Of a DNA stretch of 64,000 nucleotides, positions 19,771 to 29,953 are shown piece by piece. The stretch lies in the NCBI GenBank assembly GCA_965240325.2, contig OZ251233.1, positions 806,001-870,000 on the forward strand, written 5' to 3'. The notes beneath the pieces are model-generated. The model saw only the letters and a program-made list of their open reading frames with translations. It had not been told where the DNA came from and searched no databases. The translations under genes were made by a program, and so were the position numbers. Each line of letters begins with the position of its first letter. Position 1 is the stretch's first letter. The DNA comes from Rebecca billardiae RCC1528 (Eukaryota > Haptophyta).

Positions 19771-21292
19771 ATTAAGGTGGCACCTCCGGAACAGACGGCG
19801 GGAGGCAAGATGGCGAAGAAACAGCCCCGGCGTCGCGCTCGCTCGAGGCTCGGAGGTCCGTGCGAGCCGACGGGGGCTCGAGCGGCACGGGGCGCACGTC
19901 GGGCGGGCAGACCATGCACGTGGGCCTTCCGAACCGCTCGCCGACGGCCTCGCTCCGCCGCTTCTCGCGCTCGCGAGCTGTGTCCGTGCGCGCGCGGTGG
20001 GCGGGCGTCGCGCAGCTCGACGCGAGGCGTCCACGGCGGAGATTGGGCCCAGCTGGGCGCTCGAACGGCTTCGACGTGCGGGGCCGGTCATGTACGTGCG
20101 CGCGCGCGCGCCGGAGCCGTCCGGCGACCTTGTGGTTGTGCTGCGGGAACGACGTCACACCCGGGCGGCACTGCGAGGTTCTGCGCGGGCCCATGTGCAT
20201 GCATGTGCGCGAGGCGTGGGTGGGCTCGCGATGGCGGGGCGCGTTGGTCGAAGCTGCGCCATGGTCGTCGGCGCCGGCTAGGTGCCGTCGGGCGCGCGCG
20301 GCGGTCCATTCGGGGCCACGCGGGCCGCCGGGAGCTCGTGCGCAGCCGCTCGGCCAGATAGGTGGCCCCGGCGGCAGTCTGAACGAGGTCAGCACTTCAC
20401 ATTTCGACAAACTCCGCACCCCCGCTCGTGGTGGGCCACCAAACCCCGCGCAAGGGGGTGCGCACAAGCAGCCGTCCCGAGGAAACTGTCGGTGGGATTC
20501 GAAAATATTATCGAAAATGTCGAAATAAGGGCTTTTTCAAGGATTTTCCGTATTATTTTCGAATCCTACCGACAGTTTCCTCGGGACGGCTGCTTGTGCG
20601 CACCCCCTTGCGCGGGGTTTGGTGGCCCACCACGAGCGGGGGTGCGGAGTTTGTCGAAATGTGAAGTGCTGACCTCGTTCAGACTGCCGCCGGGGCCACC
20701 TGATCTGGCCGAGCGGCTGCGCACGAGCTCCCGGCGGCCCGCGTGGCCCCGAATGGACCGCCGCGCGCGCCCGTCGGCGCCTAGCCGGCACCGACGACCA
20801 TGGCGCAGCTTCGACCAACGCGCCCCGCCATCGCGAGCCCACCCACGCCTCGCGCACATGCATGCACATGGGCCCGCGCAGAACCTCGCAGTGCCGCCCG
20901 GGTGTGACGTCGTTCCCGCAGCACAACCACAAGGTCGCCGGACGGCCCCGGCGCGCGCGCGCGCACGTACATGACCGGCCCCGCACGTCGAAGCCGTTCG
21001 AGCGCCCAGCTAGGCCCAATCTCCGCCGTGGACGCCTCGCGTCGAGCTGCGCGACGCCCGCCCACCGCGCGCGCACGGACACAGCTCGCGAGCGCGAGAA
21101 GCGGCGGAGCGAGGCCGTCGGCGAGCGGTTCGGAAGGCCCGCGTGCATGTTCTGCCCGCCCGACGTGCGCCCCGTGCCGCTCGAGCCCCCGCCGGCTCGC
21201 ACGGGCCTCCGAGCCTCGAGCGAGCGCGACGCCGGGGCTGTTTCTTCGCCATCTTGCCTCCCGCCGTCTGTTTCCGGAGGTGCCACCTTAAT
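19771..21292. repeat. Near-perfect 1.5-kb palindrome (arms of about 740 bp)
   Basis: The sequence from 19771 (ATTAAGGTGGCACCTCC) inward to about 20509 is repeated in reverse complement from about 20552 to 21292, with only scattered mismatches and a one-base indel. The spacer is about 42 bases, AT-rich. Both arms contain GC-rich frames that are mirror images of each other; none looks like a real protein. The ends match ATTAAGG...CCTTAAT. Such a structure would form a long hairpin when single-stranded. It could be a fold-back transposon or an inverted duplication. Near identity of the arms argues for recent origin or ongoing gene conversion. Confidence 0.9.
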
Positions 21293-21461
21293 TAGTTTTC
21301 TGTACTGCGCCGAGGCACTCGCGTGAAGCGAGTGCGATGGCGGAGAGTACCAGCCAGGTGTTGGCCCGTGTTGCGTCGTCGGCCGAGTGTCGCGCGGGCC
21401 AACTGCTGCGGGCTGCGCTGCTGCGGCGACACGTCGAGCATAATGTGATCAAGGGCCCTTG

Positions 21462-22825
21462 CTATGACCGCGGCGCATCGATAGGCGGTAGCGGCGAGCG
21501 CTGCGATGGGAACGGCTCGGCACTCGGCTGGTACTGGACGGGCTGCGCGGACTCAGCTCGGCGGAGGATGGAGGGCGACAGGGTCAGGCGGCGCGCCCGG
21601 TGCCCGGCGGTGCTCGTCGTGCGGAGCGGCGCCAGGGTTGGACTCGCGGGCGGGAGCTGCGGTGCGCCGGACTCCGGGCTTGCCGCACTCGATGCCGACG
21701 CCGCGGCAGGGTGCGCGTCCGCTCGGGGCTGCCCACGCACCACGAAGGTGGGCGCGAGCTCCATCTTGTCCGTGGCCGCGCGCAGTGCGGCCAGCCCCGG
21801 GCTGCGCATCTTGCCGCCATTCGTGAGCGGGCGCGCGGGCAGTGCGCCGAGCAAAGCGCCAGCCGCGCTCATGAGAGGCGCCATCAGCTGGCTGGGCGCG
21901 GGCGCACAGCTGGCGGGCACCTCCGGCACACTTGGCGCGACGACCCCGCGCCGCAGCGCGTTGGGCGACGCGTCGTGCCCGAGACGCGTGCGCAGCACAT
22001 GCGCCTCCACCGACTGCTGCCGACGCTTCGTCGCGTGCAGCGATGCTGGGTGCGCAGGCCAGCTGCTGTCGTCCGCGTTGAACGTGTGATGCCGCCTCCG
22101 CGCGCGCGTCGAGAGGGCGTGCGCTTCCGCGAGCGCGTCGACGTGAGAGGCCTCGGCGGAGCAGCCGTGGGCCTTGGCCGCAGAGGGCGACAGAGAAGAC
22201 CGCTCGGCGGCTCCCCTCGGCTCGGCAGGCGGCTCGGACGGCCCGCTGCCTGCGGACGGCGCCGACAATGGCGGCAGCTCGGGTGGCGGGAGTGACGCGC
22301 GCCCTGGGCGCGAGCCCACCGAAGTGCCCGCCCGCGCGGCGTTCGCCGTGCGCCGGGAGGCATGCCCACCTGCCGGATCCCGCCGTGGGCGCGAGGCCAG
22401 CACTCCCTCCGTTTCGCCGGCCGTGCACGCGAGCGGGCTCGCACCTTCAGCCTGCGCGTCGTCCCCGGCCGGCTCCGCGGCGTGCGCGTCCGCGGCCGCG
22501 CGCGAGCCGTGTGCGGCCGAGCCTGCTGCCCGGCCGTGGGCGCTGCTGCCGTGGGCGCGCGGCTCGGCGGCGGGAGAAGACCCGCGCCGTTGCGTCTCGG
22601 GCGAGAGGCCGGGAGGCGTCCGCTCCGCCGACCGGCGGCCGCCGAGCCCAGGCTCGGCGCCCCTGGAGTGGACCTCCCGCACGCCACCACCCGTTGCCAG
22701 CGTGCGGCTGCCACCGGGCTGGGCAGGCGAGGCCGCCTTGTGCGCTCCGTCGAAGGGTGGGCTGCTCGAGCGCCAGCTCGTGGCCCCCGAAGCTGCGCGC
22801 GGCTCGATCGAGCTGCTGCTGCTGC

Positions 22826-22856
<31 letters not shown>

Positions 22857-25385
22857 GCTGCCGGTTGGGCGCGAGTCTCGCGGGTCCTCTGGCCCCGCGC
22901 GCTGCGCCATGGCAGCAGCTGCTCGCTGGGTGGGGGATCGGCTGTGGGCGGGGCGCTCGCCGCGCACGGGCGAGCGGGCTTGGGTACGAGAGCGGCCCTC
23001 GGATGGCGCGCGGTCGCTCGCGGGAGAGCTGTCAGCGCTGCTCCTGCCGCTGGCGGTGGCGGGCACATCCATCACGGTCGGGCGCGTGTCGATGGACTCG
23101 TTGCCGGCGGGGCCGCCGCTGTCGCTGCCGAGTGCCGGCTCGGCGCCGTCGCGCGTGCTGCTGCTCGCTGCGGTTGATGCGTGCCGCGCGGACGTGGCAG
23201 CATCGTGCGCTGCCGGCGCACTGGGCAGCCGCTCCTGCGCCGCCAGCGGCGGCACACCTGCGAGCGCCGACGGCCGCGGCGTCAGCCCCGCCGCTCCGTG
23301 GCGCTCTGCACTCAGCTCGCGCGCGGCGCGCGCTGAGAGCGCGCCCGCTTCCGCGCTGAGCTGCAGCACGCGGTCCAGGTGCAGACTCAGATCCGGCGTC
23401 GCGCCCGGAGCGTACGCGGCCGCCGGTGGCTGCTCACCCGCCGCGAGCGGGCCGACCCATTCCGATCCGAGCGGGCTCGAGCTCTCGCGCCCGTGCGGCT
23501 CGGACGCCAGGCCCGCGGTCGCGTCCGCAGCCGCGGCAGTCGTTGAGAAAGCACTCTCGGGCACGGGCAGGTCCACGGCGCGTGCGCGATGGATCGTGGA
23601 CTTGCGCTCGTGCGCCTCATGCGCGAGCATCTCGAGCAGGATGTCGACCCCCGCCGCAAACGCCGGGCTGTGATCCTCCGCGCCCGCCTCGACCGCCGCG
23701 CTGAGCGCGGCGGTCAGCTGGTCTGCGTTGGGCTGCTCAGGCGGCTGCGCGCGGCGCGCAGGGGCGGCGGCGCCGTCTGCGGCGGCGGTTTGCGCGGCTG
23801 CGCCCTGCGTGCCGCCCTCATCAGCGCTGCGCCCGGCGCCCTCCGTCGGCTCCAACGGAGTCGGTGCGCTGGCGCCAGCCGAGCCGCCGCGCAGGTACGC
23901 GCGAATCTTCTCGATGAGCTCCGCCAGCTCTGCCTCGGCCTCGTGCGCCCACCGATGCACCTCGCGCTGTCGGTCGTGCGCTGCCGTGCGCGCGGCGCTC
24001 GGCGCCACGCGCGCCACCTGCTCCTCGGCCTCTGACACGTCCGTCGCCTGCGCAGCGCCGGCGGCTCCGTCAGATGCGGTCGCTGCGGCGTCGGCGGCGC
24101 GTGGCGTGAGTGCGCGTGGCGTCGCAAAGCCGTTCATCTCCAGCGCGGCGCGCATGTCTTGCACGAAGGAGGCGGCGGGCGAGCAGTCTGCGCGCGGCGT
24201 GGTTGGGAGCCCGGACGCCGGGCCCGAAAGCTCAGCCCCCGCGGGCAGGGCCAGGAGCGAGCCTCCGCCGAGGCGTTGCTGCAGCTGGTCCGCGAGACTC
24301 GCCGAATCCTCGAACGGGCGCAGCCCGCCCTTGAGCGACGGCCGGCCCGAGGTGGGCAGCGAGCCGCAGGGCGAGCGCAGCATGCCCACGATCGACGGCC
24401 GCCCGGAGCTGAGCAGGCTGGGCCGCCTGCTCGACGCGGCCGAGCGCGCGGCGGAGAGCTCGCTGCCGTCCTCGCTGCGGATGTCGCTCACGTCGGCAAA
24501 GGTGCGCGGCGCGCGCGCGAGCTCTGCGGCAAGGGCGAGGCGGCGCTCGAGCGCCGAAGAAGCATCAGACGGGCGCCGGCGCTCGAGCAGCACGCGCTCG
24601 GCGCTGCGCTGCTGCGCCAGCAGCGCGGCGCGCCACGCGGCGCCCGGCGCTGCCGGCCGCGTGATGCGCCGGAAGAGCTTGGCGAGGAACGCCACGTACG
24701 AGAACTCCTGGATCCCATCGGTCCAGACGTCAGCGAGCTCGAACAGCCCCGCGCAGAACGCCTCGATCGGCATCCCCTCGCGCGTGTCGTACGCCGCCAT
24801 GTCCGACGCCCAGTCGGCGAGGATCACCTCGCGGCACGCCGCACGGGGCTCGTCGACGTCGATCACGCCGAGCGCGCGCCCGATGCGCTCGTACAGGTCA
24901 ATATACATCTCCTCCGTCATGTGCTGGTCGCACGTGAGGCCCATCGCGTTCCAGAAGCGCGCCAGCGTCTTGAGGATGACGGGCGAGCGGATGAGCGCCT
25001 GGCGCTTCTCAAGGTCTTGCGCGCTCTCCTTTGCGGTGCCGAGCATGTGGTACGGGACGCGGCCGCGCTCCTGCTGCTTGCGCGCGCGCTCGAAGTGGAA
25101 GGATTCCCCAGCGCTCGGGGGCGTCGGGTCCACCTCGTCGACGAGCACGTGCGGAGAGGACTCTGCGTCGAGGGCCATGGCGGCCGCGACCTCGAACCCG
25201 CCGGCGGCGGCTGGCGCGGGCTGCTCGCCGAGCAGCGCGTCGAGCGAGGCTGGCTCGAGGTGGTGCACATGGGCAGGTGTACGGTCGAGCGCATCGTTCA
25301 CACTCACACTGCCGTCATGCGTCGCGTGGCGGCGCTTGGGCCGCGCGCGCCACTCGGCGTCAGAATCGAACTCGGGCATCATCAT
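21462..25385 (-). CDS. Large low-complexity protein with conserved N-terminal helical domain (family A member 1)
   Basis: One 1,307-residue frame starts MMMPEFDSDAEWR at 25385. Residues about 90-260 form a folded domain containing RFWNAMGLTCDQHM, MYIDLYERIGRALG, LADWASDMAAYD and LFELADVWTDGI, then LFRRITRP. The same domain occurs in the EF-hand protein at 43408-45558. A second block (about residues 455-560) with REVHRWAHEAEAELAELIEK and AALSAAVEAGAEDHS is shared with the protein at 61397-64000, as are EAGALSARAAREL and a C-terminal block KMRSPGLAAL...FVVRGQ. The rest is Ala/Ser/Pro/Arg-rich and probably disordered, with a run of Gly then Ser near the middle (minus-strand reading of GCC and GCT repeats at about 22816-22860). 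Function unknown. By analogy with the EF-hand relative it may be a cytoskeletal or membrane-associated scaffold (inference only). Confidence 0.7.
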
Positions 25386-25764
25386 TGATGGCTGAGGTCG
25401 TGTTTTCCAGTTTGGTTTGCGTGCGACGAACGGAGCGGTCAGGAGTTGGCAGTTTGGGTAGTTGTGGGAGTTTTCGACTAGTCGGCCGGTACTATTACTA
25501 GAATCTTGAACGCGCAGCAGGTTCGGGGAGGGATCGGGGAAGCACGATTACTAGGGCCAACCTCGGTCATCTCGGGGACTTTGCCTAAACAGCTTGCTGA
25601 TTGCCTTCGGTCCAGAAGGCGGGTTGGAGGGATCGACGAGACCACTATTCGAGGCACATACTTTACCAGCACTTTAGCCAATCTCCTAGTTGTGCGGTAG
25701 CTCCTGGACCACTCGAGTCTTCCAAATCATAGCAGGATGGCTAAAATAATGGGTGGACGAACAC

Positions 25765-25827
25765 TTCCACCCTTTCGCCTTACGTACAAGTGAAGTTTAT
25801 GGCGAAGTTTATGGCGAAAGGGTGGAA
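25765..25827. repeat. Perfect 15-bp inverted repeat with 33-base spacer
   Basis: The arms are TTCCACCCTTTCGCC and GGCGAAAGGGTGGAA. It could form a stem in DNA or RNA. No neighbouring transcript is known. Confidence 0.7.
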
Positions 25828-25921
25828 TATGTACCGAATGCCTACAGATCAGGAGAGCTGCGCCCTCGTGTCTGTGTCTTTTAAAAATCATAGAATTAGT
25901 GTGCACGTTAAAACATAGTAA

Positions 25922-25972
25922 ACTGTCTGCCTGAGCTGTGTCGTGCGTCTCTTTTTCTTAGTAAACTGTACA
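25922..25972 (+). repeat. Dispersed repeat, copy inverted relative to 29838-29886
   Basis: It contains CTGCCTGAGCTGT, then GTGCGTCTCTT and AGTAAACTGTACA. The counterpart at 29838-29886 reads as the reverse complement with a few differences. Confidence 0.65.
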
Positions 25973-27016
25973 TATCATATGGGGGGTGAATGACCTCGCT
26001 GCACCCTTTGCATGTTGATGGCACCACCTGCATGTTGCATGGGGCGTGGCAGTGCCCACGCCGCGGCCCGACCGCTGTGCCGCCTACTCAGCTACGTGAG
26101 GCGGAGGCCGAGCTGGCGCGTAATCTGCGTGCGCAGCGCGGTGGGTGGCCAGTAGCACTGCGCGTGGTGGCATTTGTAAAATCAAAATGTTCCCTAGCGC
26201 GCTGCCTCGATCGCGCACGATCCCACTTGACGCGCTGCTACTCAGTGCACTTTCTGCACTAGCTTGGCCGGCGTCCACGATGTGGCTCGCAACGAAAGGT
26301 TCCATCCGCCACTGGCGCTCCCTGGGCAGTACCGTAGTGGGCGTTCAGCCGTTTGGAGCTTACGGCTCTACTCCTCATCAGCAGTGCGCTGCGAGCTTGC
26401 TGCGCATTTCGCGCGCCCAGATCCCCCGGTCGCCTGCGTCTGCCGAACCGAGCCCAGCTTCACTCCCCGCACCGCACGCACTAAGCTGCGCCAGGGCGGT
26501 GGCGCCCGAGCGCGATGAGATCGGATGACCGCACAGCGCGCCTTGACGGCGCGATGGGGCAGCTTCGTTGTGCGCGTGGTCCTCAACCGGACCCGTAGTA
26601 TGACCGCAGCGCTGCCGACGTGCGCGCACGTGCCTCGTTTAGCGGGTGTGTCGTCAACGACGCGTGGGGCCAACGCAGGCCGCCATCAAGCGGTCGTCAT
26701 CGTCGGCTTTTCGCGCGGCCGTTCGGCTTTGGCCGCTTGGGGAGCTTACACCAAGTTTCCTTCAAACACCGTACGGTACCTGTGGGGAGAACAACAACCT
26801 CAGTACATTGAAACGTAAGATTCGTTCCGAACGGAACCTTCTCCCACTGCTCCCCAAGTCCACCCGTTCCGGATCGGAGACAGGTACTAGTGATAGACTT
26901 GGAGATCGCTCTGAACTTTAACCTCCCGCCCTTTTCCACCACAATTCCTCGCCGCCCAAACTGCTGGAACGGCCGCACACGAACCCCTCCTGGACTCCTG
27001 AAGCCCTGCACCATCG

Positions 27017-27607
27017 ATGCGCGCTTGCTCTGCGGCCGCACGCTCCTCTTCGAGCGCCGAATCGTCGAGCCACCCGGTCGGCATCCGCAAGCTCAAGCGC
27101 GTTCGGCACATGGAAGCTACAGCGGCTCGGGTCAAGGAGAACGTCAAGGCCGTGGCCGCTAACGTCTGCCGCGTGACGGATGGACACCGACCTCACTTTG
27201 TTCCCGACCACGCATCGAGTGCTGCCTCTGAAACTACCTCTGCGAGCATCGGCGCGAGCCATGTCGACCGCTTGGAGAGCTCCATCTCACCGCCAGACAC
27301 GCCCACGTTCGCGCGCGTCGACTCCGACATTCGCGAGCGCATCATATCCTTGTCGGCGCAACTCGTTCTCTCTGCGACGTCCGACCAGTCCGAGAGGAAC
27401 GGTGCGCTCGTCAACGCACTGGTCTTCCAGCTGGCGTGCGTCACGGAGGAGCTGCGACGTCGGCAGGTTTCTCGTCTGAGGGATGCAGTGCAGGTGGCAG
27501 CGTTGCTTCGGCTGCGGACTGCCAAGGGAATGGAGCATCTCGACGCACTGCGGCAGACGGCCACGCAGCCTGCTGTGCCAGCTGCCGATGTCGCGTCGAC
27601 GGACTGA
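27017..27607 (+). CDS. Hypothetical helical protein, 196 residues
   Basis: The frame begins MRACSAAARSSSSAESS and continues through basic IRKLKRVRHMEATAARVKEN to a helix-rich C-terminal half (DIRERIISLSAQLVLSA, ALVNALVFQLACVTEELRRR, QVAALLRLRTAKGMEHL). The helical half has a sensible pattern of hydrophobic and charged residues, which favours real coding sequence. There is no recognised domain. An ATG at residue 32 is an alternative start, and an upstream exon is possible. The gene lies between the members of an inverted 50-base repeat pair, next to the gene ending at 28065. Confidence 0.35.
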   Translation: MRACSAAARSSSSAESSSHPVGIRKLKRVRHMEATAARVKENVKAVAANVCRVTDGHRPHFVPDHASSAASETTSASIGASHVDRLESSISPPDTPTFARVDSDIRERIISLSAQLVLSATSDQSERNGALVNALVFQLACVTEELRRRQVSRLRDAVQVAALLRLRTAKGMEHLDALRQTATQPAVPAADVASTD

Positions 27608-28064
27608 TGAATGGTCGTTACAAGGAGCCTATGGTCGTCATTCGCGAGCAATGATGGGGCATTTCATTCCTCAATGGTGTCAGGCCTGGCTCAGTCTTGA
27701 TGAGGTGTCGTTTCTACACGGAGTCGGCCTGCCCAGCCTTGCGCAGGACCGCCGAGTTGACGCAGAGCTGCTGGCTGGCACCGCTCGTACAGTCACACGT
27801 TCTAGCTATCAGTATCATATATGATGAGTTTCGATCCGAGGCGGAACAACTTAGCCCATAGTAGCTTATGTACCATATATGTAGTCTTACTCTGAATCTT
27901 GTATCACGCCGCGTGACTCCGCCATGCTCGGCAGTGTGCCTCGCCTCCTCGCTGCAGTTGGATGGCGCAGGCGCTCCGTGCCGCGGCACCACACCGCTGA
28001 CCGTGCGCATGGCCAATTTGGCCACGGACCGCGCGCTTTGCACTTGCAGTCGTCACTGCTGTAG
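27608..28064. other. Convergent intergenic stretch
   Basis: A moderately AT-rich stretch between two convergent genes, with several TATATG motifs near 27810-27880. No gene was seen. Confidence 0.4.
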
Positions 28065-29581
28065 TCAGCACGAGACGCGATGACACCTTCGTGGCTCGTG
28101 GGCGTCGCACCGTGCAGGCGGCGTCCAAGCGCCCGGTGGCAGCGGCTGTCGCTCGCTGACGGGGCAGCGCATCATGTCGCGCACGAGCAGCTCCCCCCCG
28201 GCGAGCTCGATGTAGTTGCCCGGTCCGAAGCGCACGTCGCACAGCCAGCTGAGCCGTGCGCCGGTTGGGAGCTGCTCGTCGTCGTCGCCACTGCTGACGT
28301 CCTGGTCATCGTGACGAGCGCTGCCGTTACTATCTGCCTCCACCGAGCGCAGCTCGCTACGCAGCTCGTCGACTGGCATCACGACCCACAGCAGGTCGAG
28401 GGGCAAGTCGACCTGCGCGGCGAGCCCGCGAGGCGGGCGGTACGTGCCAGACATGTTGGACCACGCGAGCACCTCGCCAGTCTCCCCGAGCAGCACCTCG
28501 CCGGCGAAGAGCACGCTGGCCTCGGTAGCGAGCTGCGGGTGGCCCGCGACGTTGCCAAAGTGCGCCGCGTGCGTCGAGATGCGCAGCCGGCGCTCGCCAG
28601 GCACGAGCACGAAGGCATGCGAGCCCGGCTTGAGCGGCGCGTCCTTGTGCACGGCGTAGAAGGCCGCGTCCTGCGGCAGCCGGACGTGCAGGTCGGAGCG
28701 CCCGCTCTTGCGCCAGCTGGCGGCGTAGGGGACGTACTGCTCGCCGCTCTGGATGAGCACCGGAGCGTGGCGCGATGACGACGCGCAGGACGTGCCAGAG
28801 CTCAATGACGACCACGACGAGCCCTGCGACTGCAGTCCGGGCTCGTCATCCGCGATGGACCTCGGGGACGCAAACACAGGCCTCGCCAGCCTGTGTGTGC
28901 GCGGGCGCGCAGGCGCGAGCAGGTGGGCGCGTACGAGGCGCGGGTCGCAGAGGGGCGCAGTGGCGTGAGCGCATGGCTGGAAGGACGTGAAGGGCGCGCT
29001 CGGCCGCGCGCGGCGGACGAACGCGCTTACAGGTGGAAAGACGGCCTCTGGTGCACGCTGACGGGCGTCAGCGGCGCCGTGTGCCCCGTCCACGCGGTGA
29101 TGGTCTTGAGGCGCTTACGAGCCTCGGCGAGCGCACTCGGCAGGAGCTTTGGCGTCGAAATGGACTGCTTCTGCAGAACTGCGGGCGGACTGGTCACACG
29201 CCGGCGGAAGCTCTTGCTCGCGCTTCCCGCGTTTCCCGAAAGCGACGGTGCGTCGCACGAGTGCAGAGCAATCCGTCTCTGATGCACATCGTTGGCGATG
29301 CCGGCGCGCGCGGCGTCGTCTTCGCTCACATGATGCTTGCGTGGGTCAAGTCCTGCGCTCGGATCACGAGGCGCGTGCGAGGCACAGGTGAGGGAATCGT
29401 CCTGGTTGCAGGCGAGGTCTGCGCGTTCGCGCGCGCGAACGCGGCGCACCCGCATCGACGAGGAGCGCCGCGTATGTAGAGCCATGGAGGCGAAGGCCAC
29501 GTTCCGTAAGCCACTCCGCCAGGTCAGTCGCGGAGCTGAGAGGCCCCTGCGCGCCGCATTCGGTCGGCTCGGACGGCACAT
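28065..29581 (-). CDS. Uncharacterised protein with a conserved AGE...WSN.SGTY domain (two-exon model)
   Basis: The main frame, 28065-28890, encodes YVPYAASWRKSGRSDLHVRL, HAFVLVPGERRLRIS, VLFAGEVLLGETGEVLAWSN and MSGTYRPP: a compact beta-rich domain followed by LLWVVMPVDELRSEL and a Cys-containing tail. A frame stop lies just upstream (29115-29117) and no ATG is available, so a 5' exon is required. A good donor (GTAAGC at 29025-29030) and acceptor (CACACAG ending at 28891) give a 140-base intron with matching phase. It joins an upstream frame that can start at 29581 or at MALHTRRSS further in. The pattern of a glycine-rich AGE strand followed by SGxYRP resembles part of the plant IQM proteins, but this is a weak analogy. 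Function unknown. The domain exon is more certain than the first exon. Confidence 0.55.
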
Positions 29582-29953
29582 CGCCGACGTGCAACATGGG
29601 CGCGTCGGGCGCGTTGGACGGCTTGGTGCTGACGGTAATTTTAGAAGCGCCGCTGCGCCGGAGGGCGGGGGGGAATCGGTTTTGATTCCGGGGTTGTGGG
29701 GTGCACGAAGACCTATCGCACACTATTCCCGTTGATTAATATGGGCTCTGGGTGCGTTTAAGCGGCGGCGGGCAATCAAAAGCCCCGATATATTCATCTA
29801 TAGCCGACACAATTCCAGCAATGTGCTTGGGGGGGGCTGTACAGTTTACTTAAGAATAAGAGACGCACACCGTACAGCTCAGGCAGGCGAGATTATCTCC
29901 CTTAACGAGATAATATTAAGGCAGGCAGGCGAGATTATCTATTAATACCCCCA
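29582..29953. other. Intergenic stretch with short repeats beside the second Helitron copy
   Basis: It holds the inverted partner of the 25922 repeat (29838-29886) and a direct repeat CAGGCAGGCGAGATTATCT (about 29882 and 29922). Between these is a small hairpin of GAGATTATCTC and GAGATAAT. No gene was seen. Confidence 0.5.
29838..29886 (-). repeat. Dispersed repeat, inverted copy of 25922-25972
   Basis: It reads TGTACAGTTTACTTAAG then AGACGCACAC and CAGCTCAGGCAG on the plus strand, the reverse complement of the copy at 25922. Confidence 0.65.

Larger units (their letters stand above)
25386..27016. other. Intergenic DNA with a 15-bp inverted repeat and a partial repeat end
   Basis: No gene is supported. 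A perfect inverted repeat (TTCCACCCTTTCGCC at 25765-25779 and its complement at 25813-25827) surrounds a short tandem GAAGTTTATGGC. A roughly 50-base sequence at 25922-25972 recurs inverted at 29838-29886. Confidence 0.5.

Noticed and set aside
19772-21290. Several 100-250 codon frames in the palindrome
   Set aside because: They occur as mirror pairs on opposite strands in both arms, are Arg/Ala-rich and show no domain.
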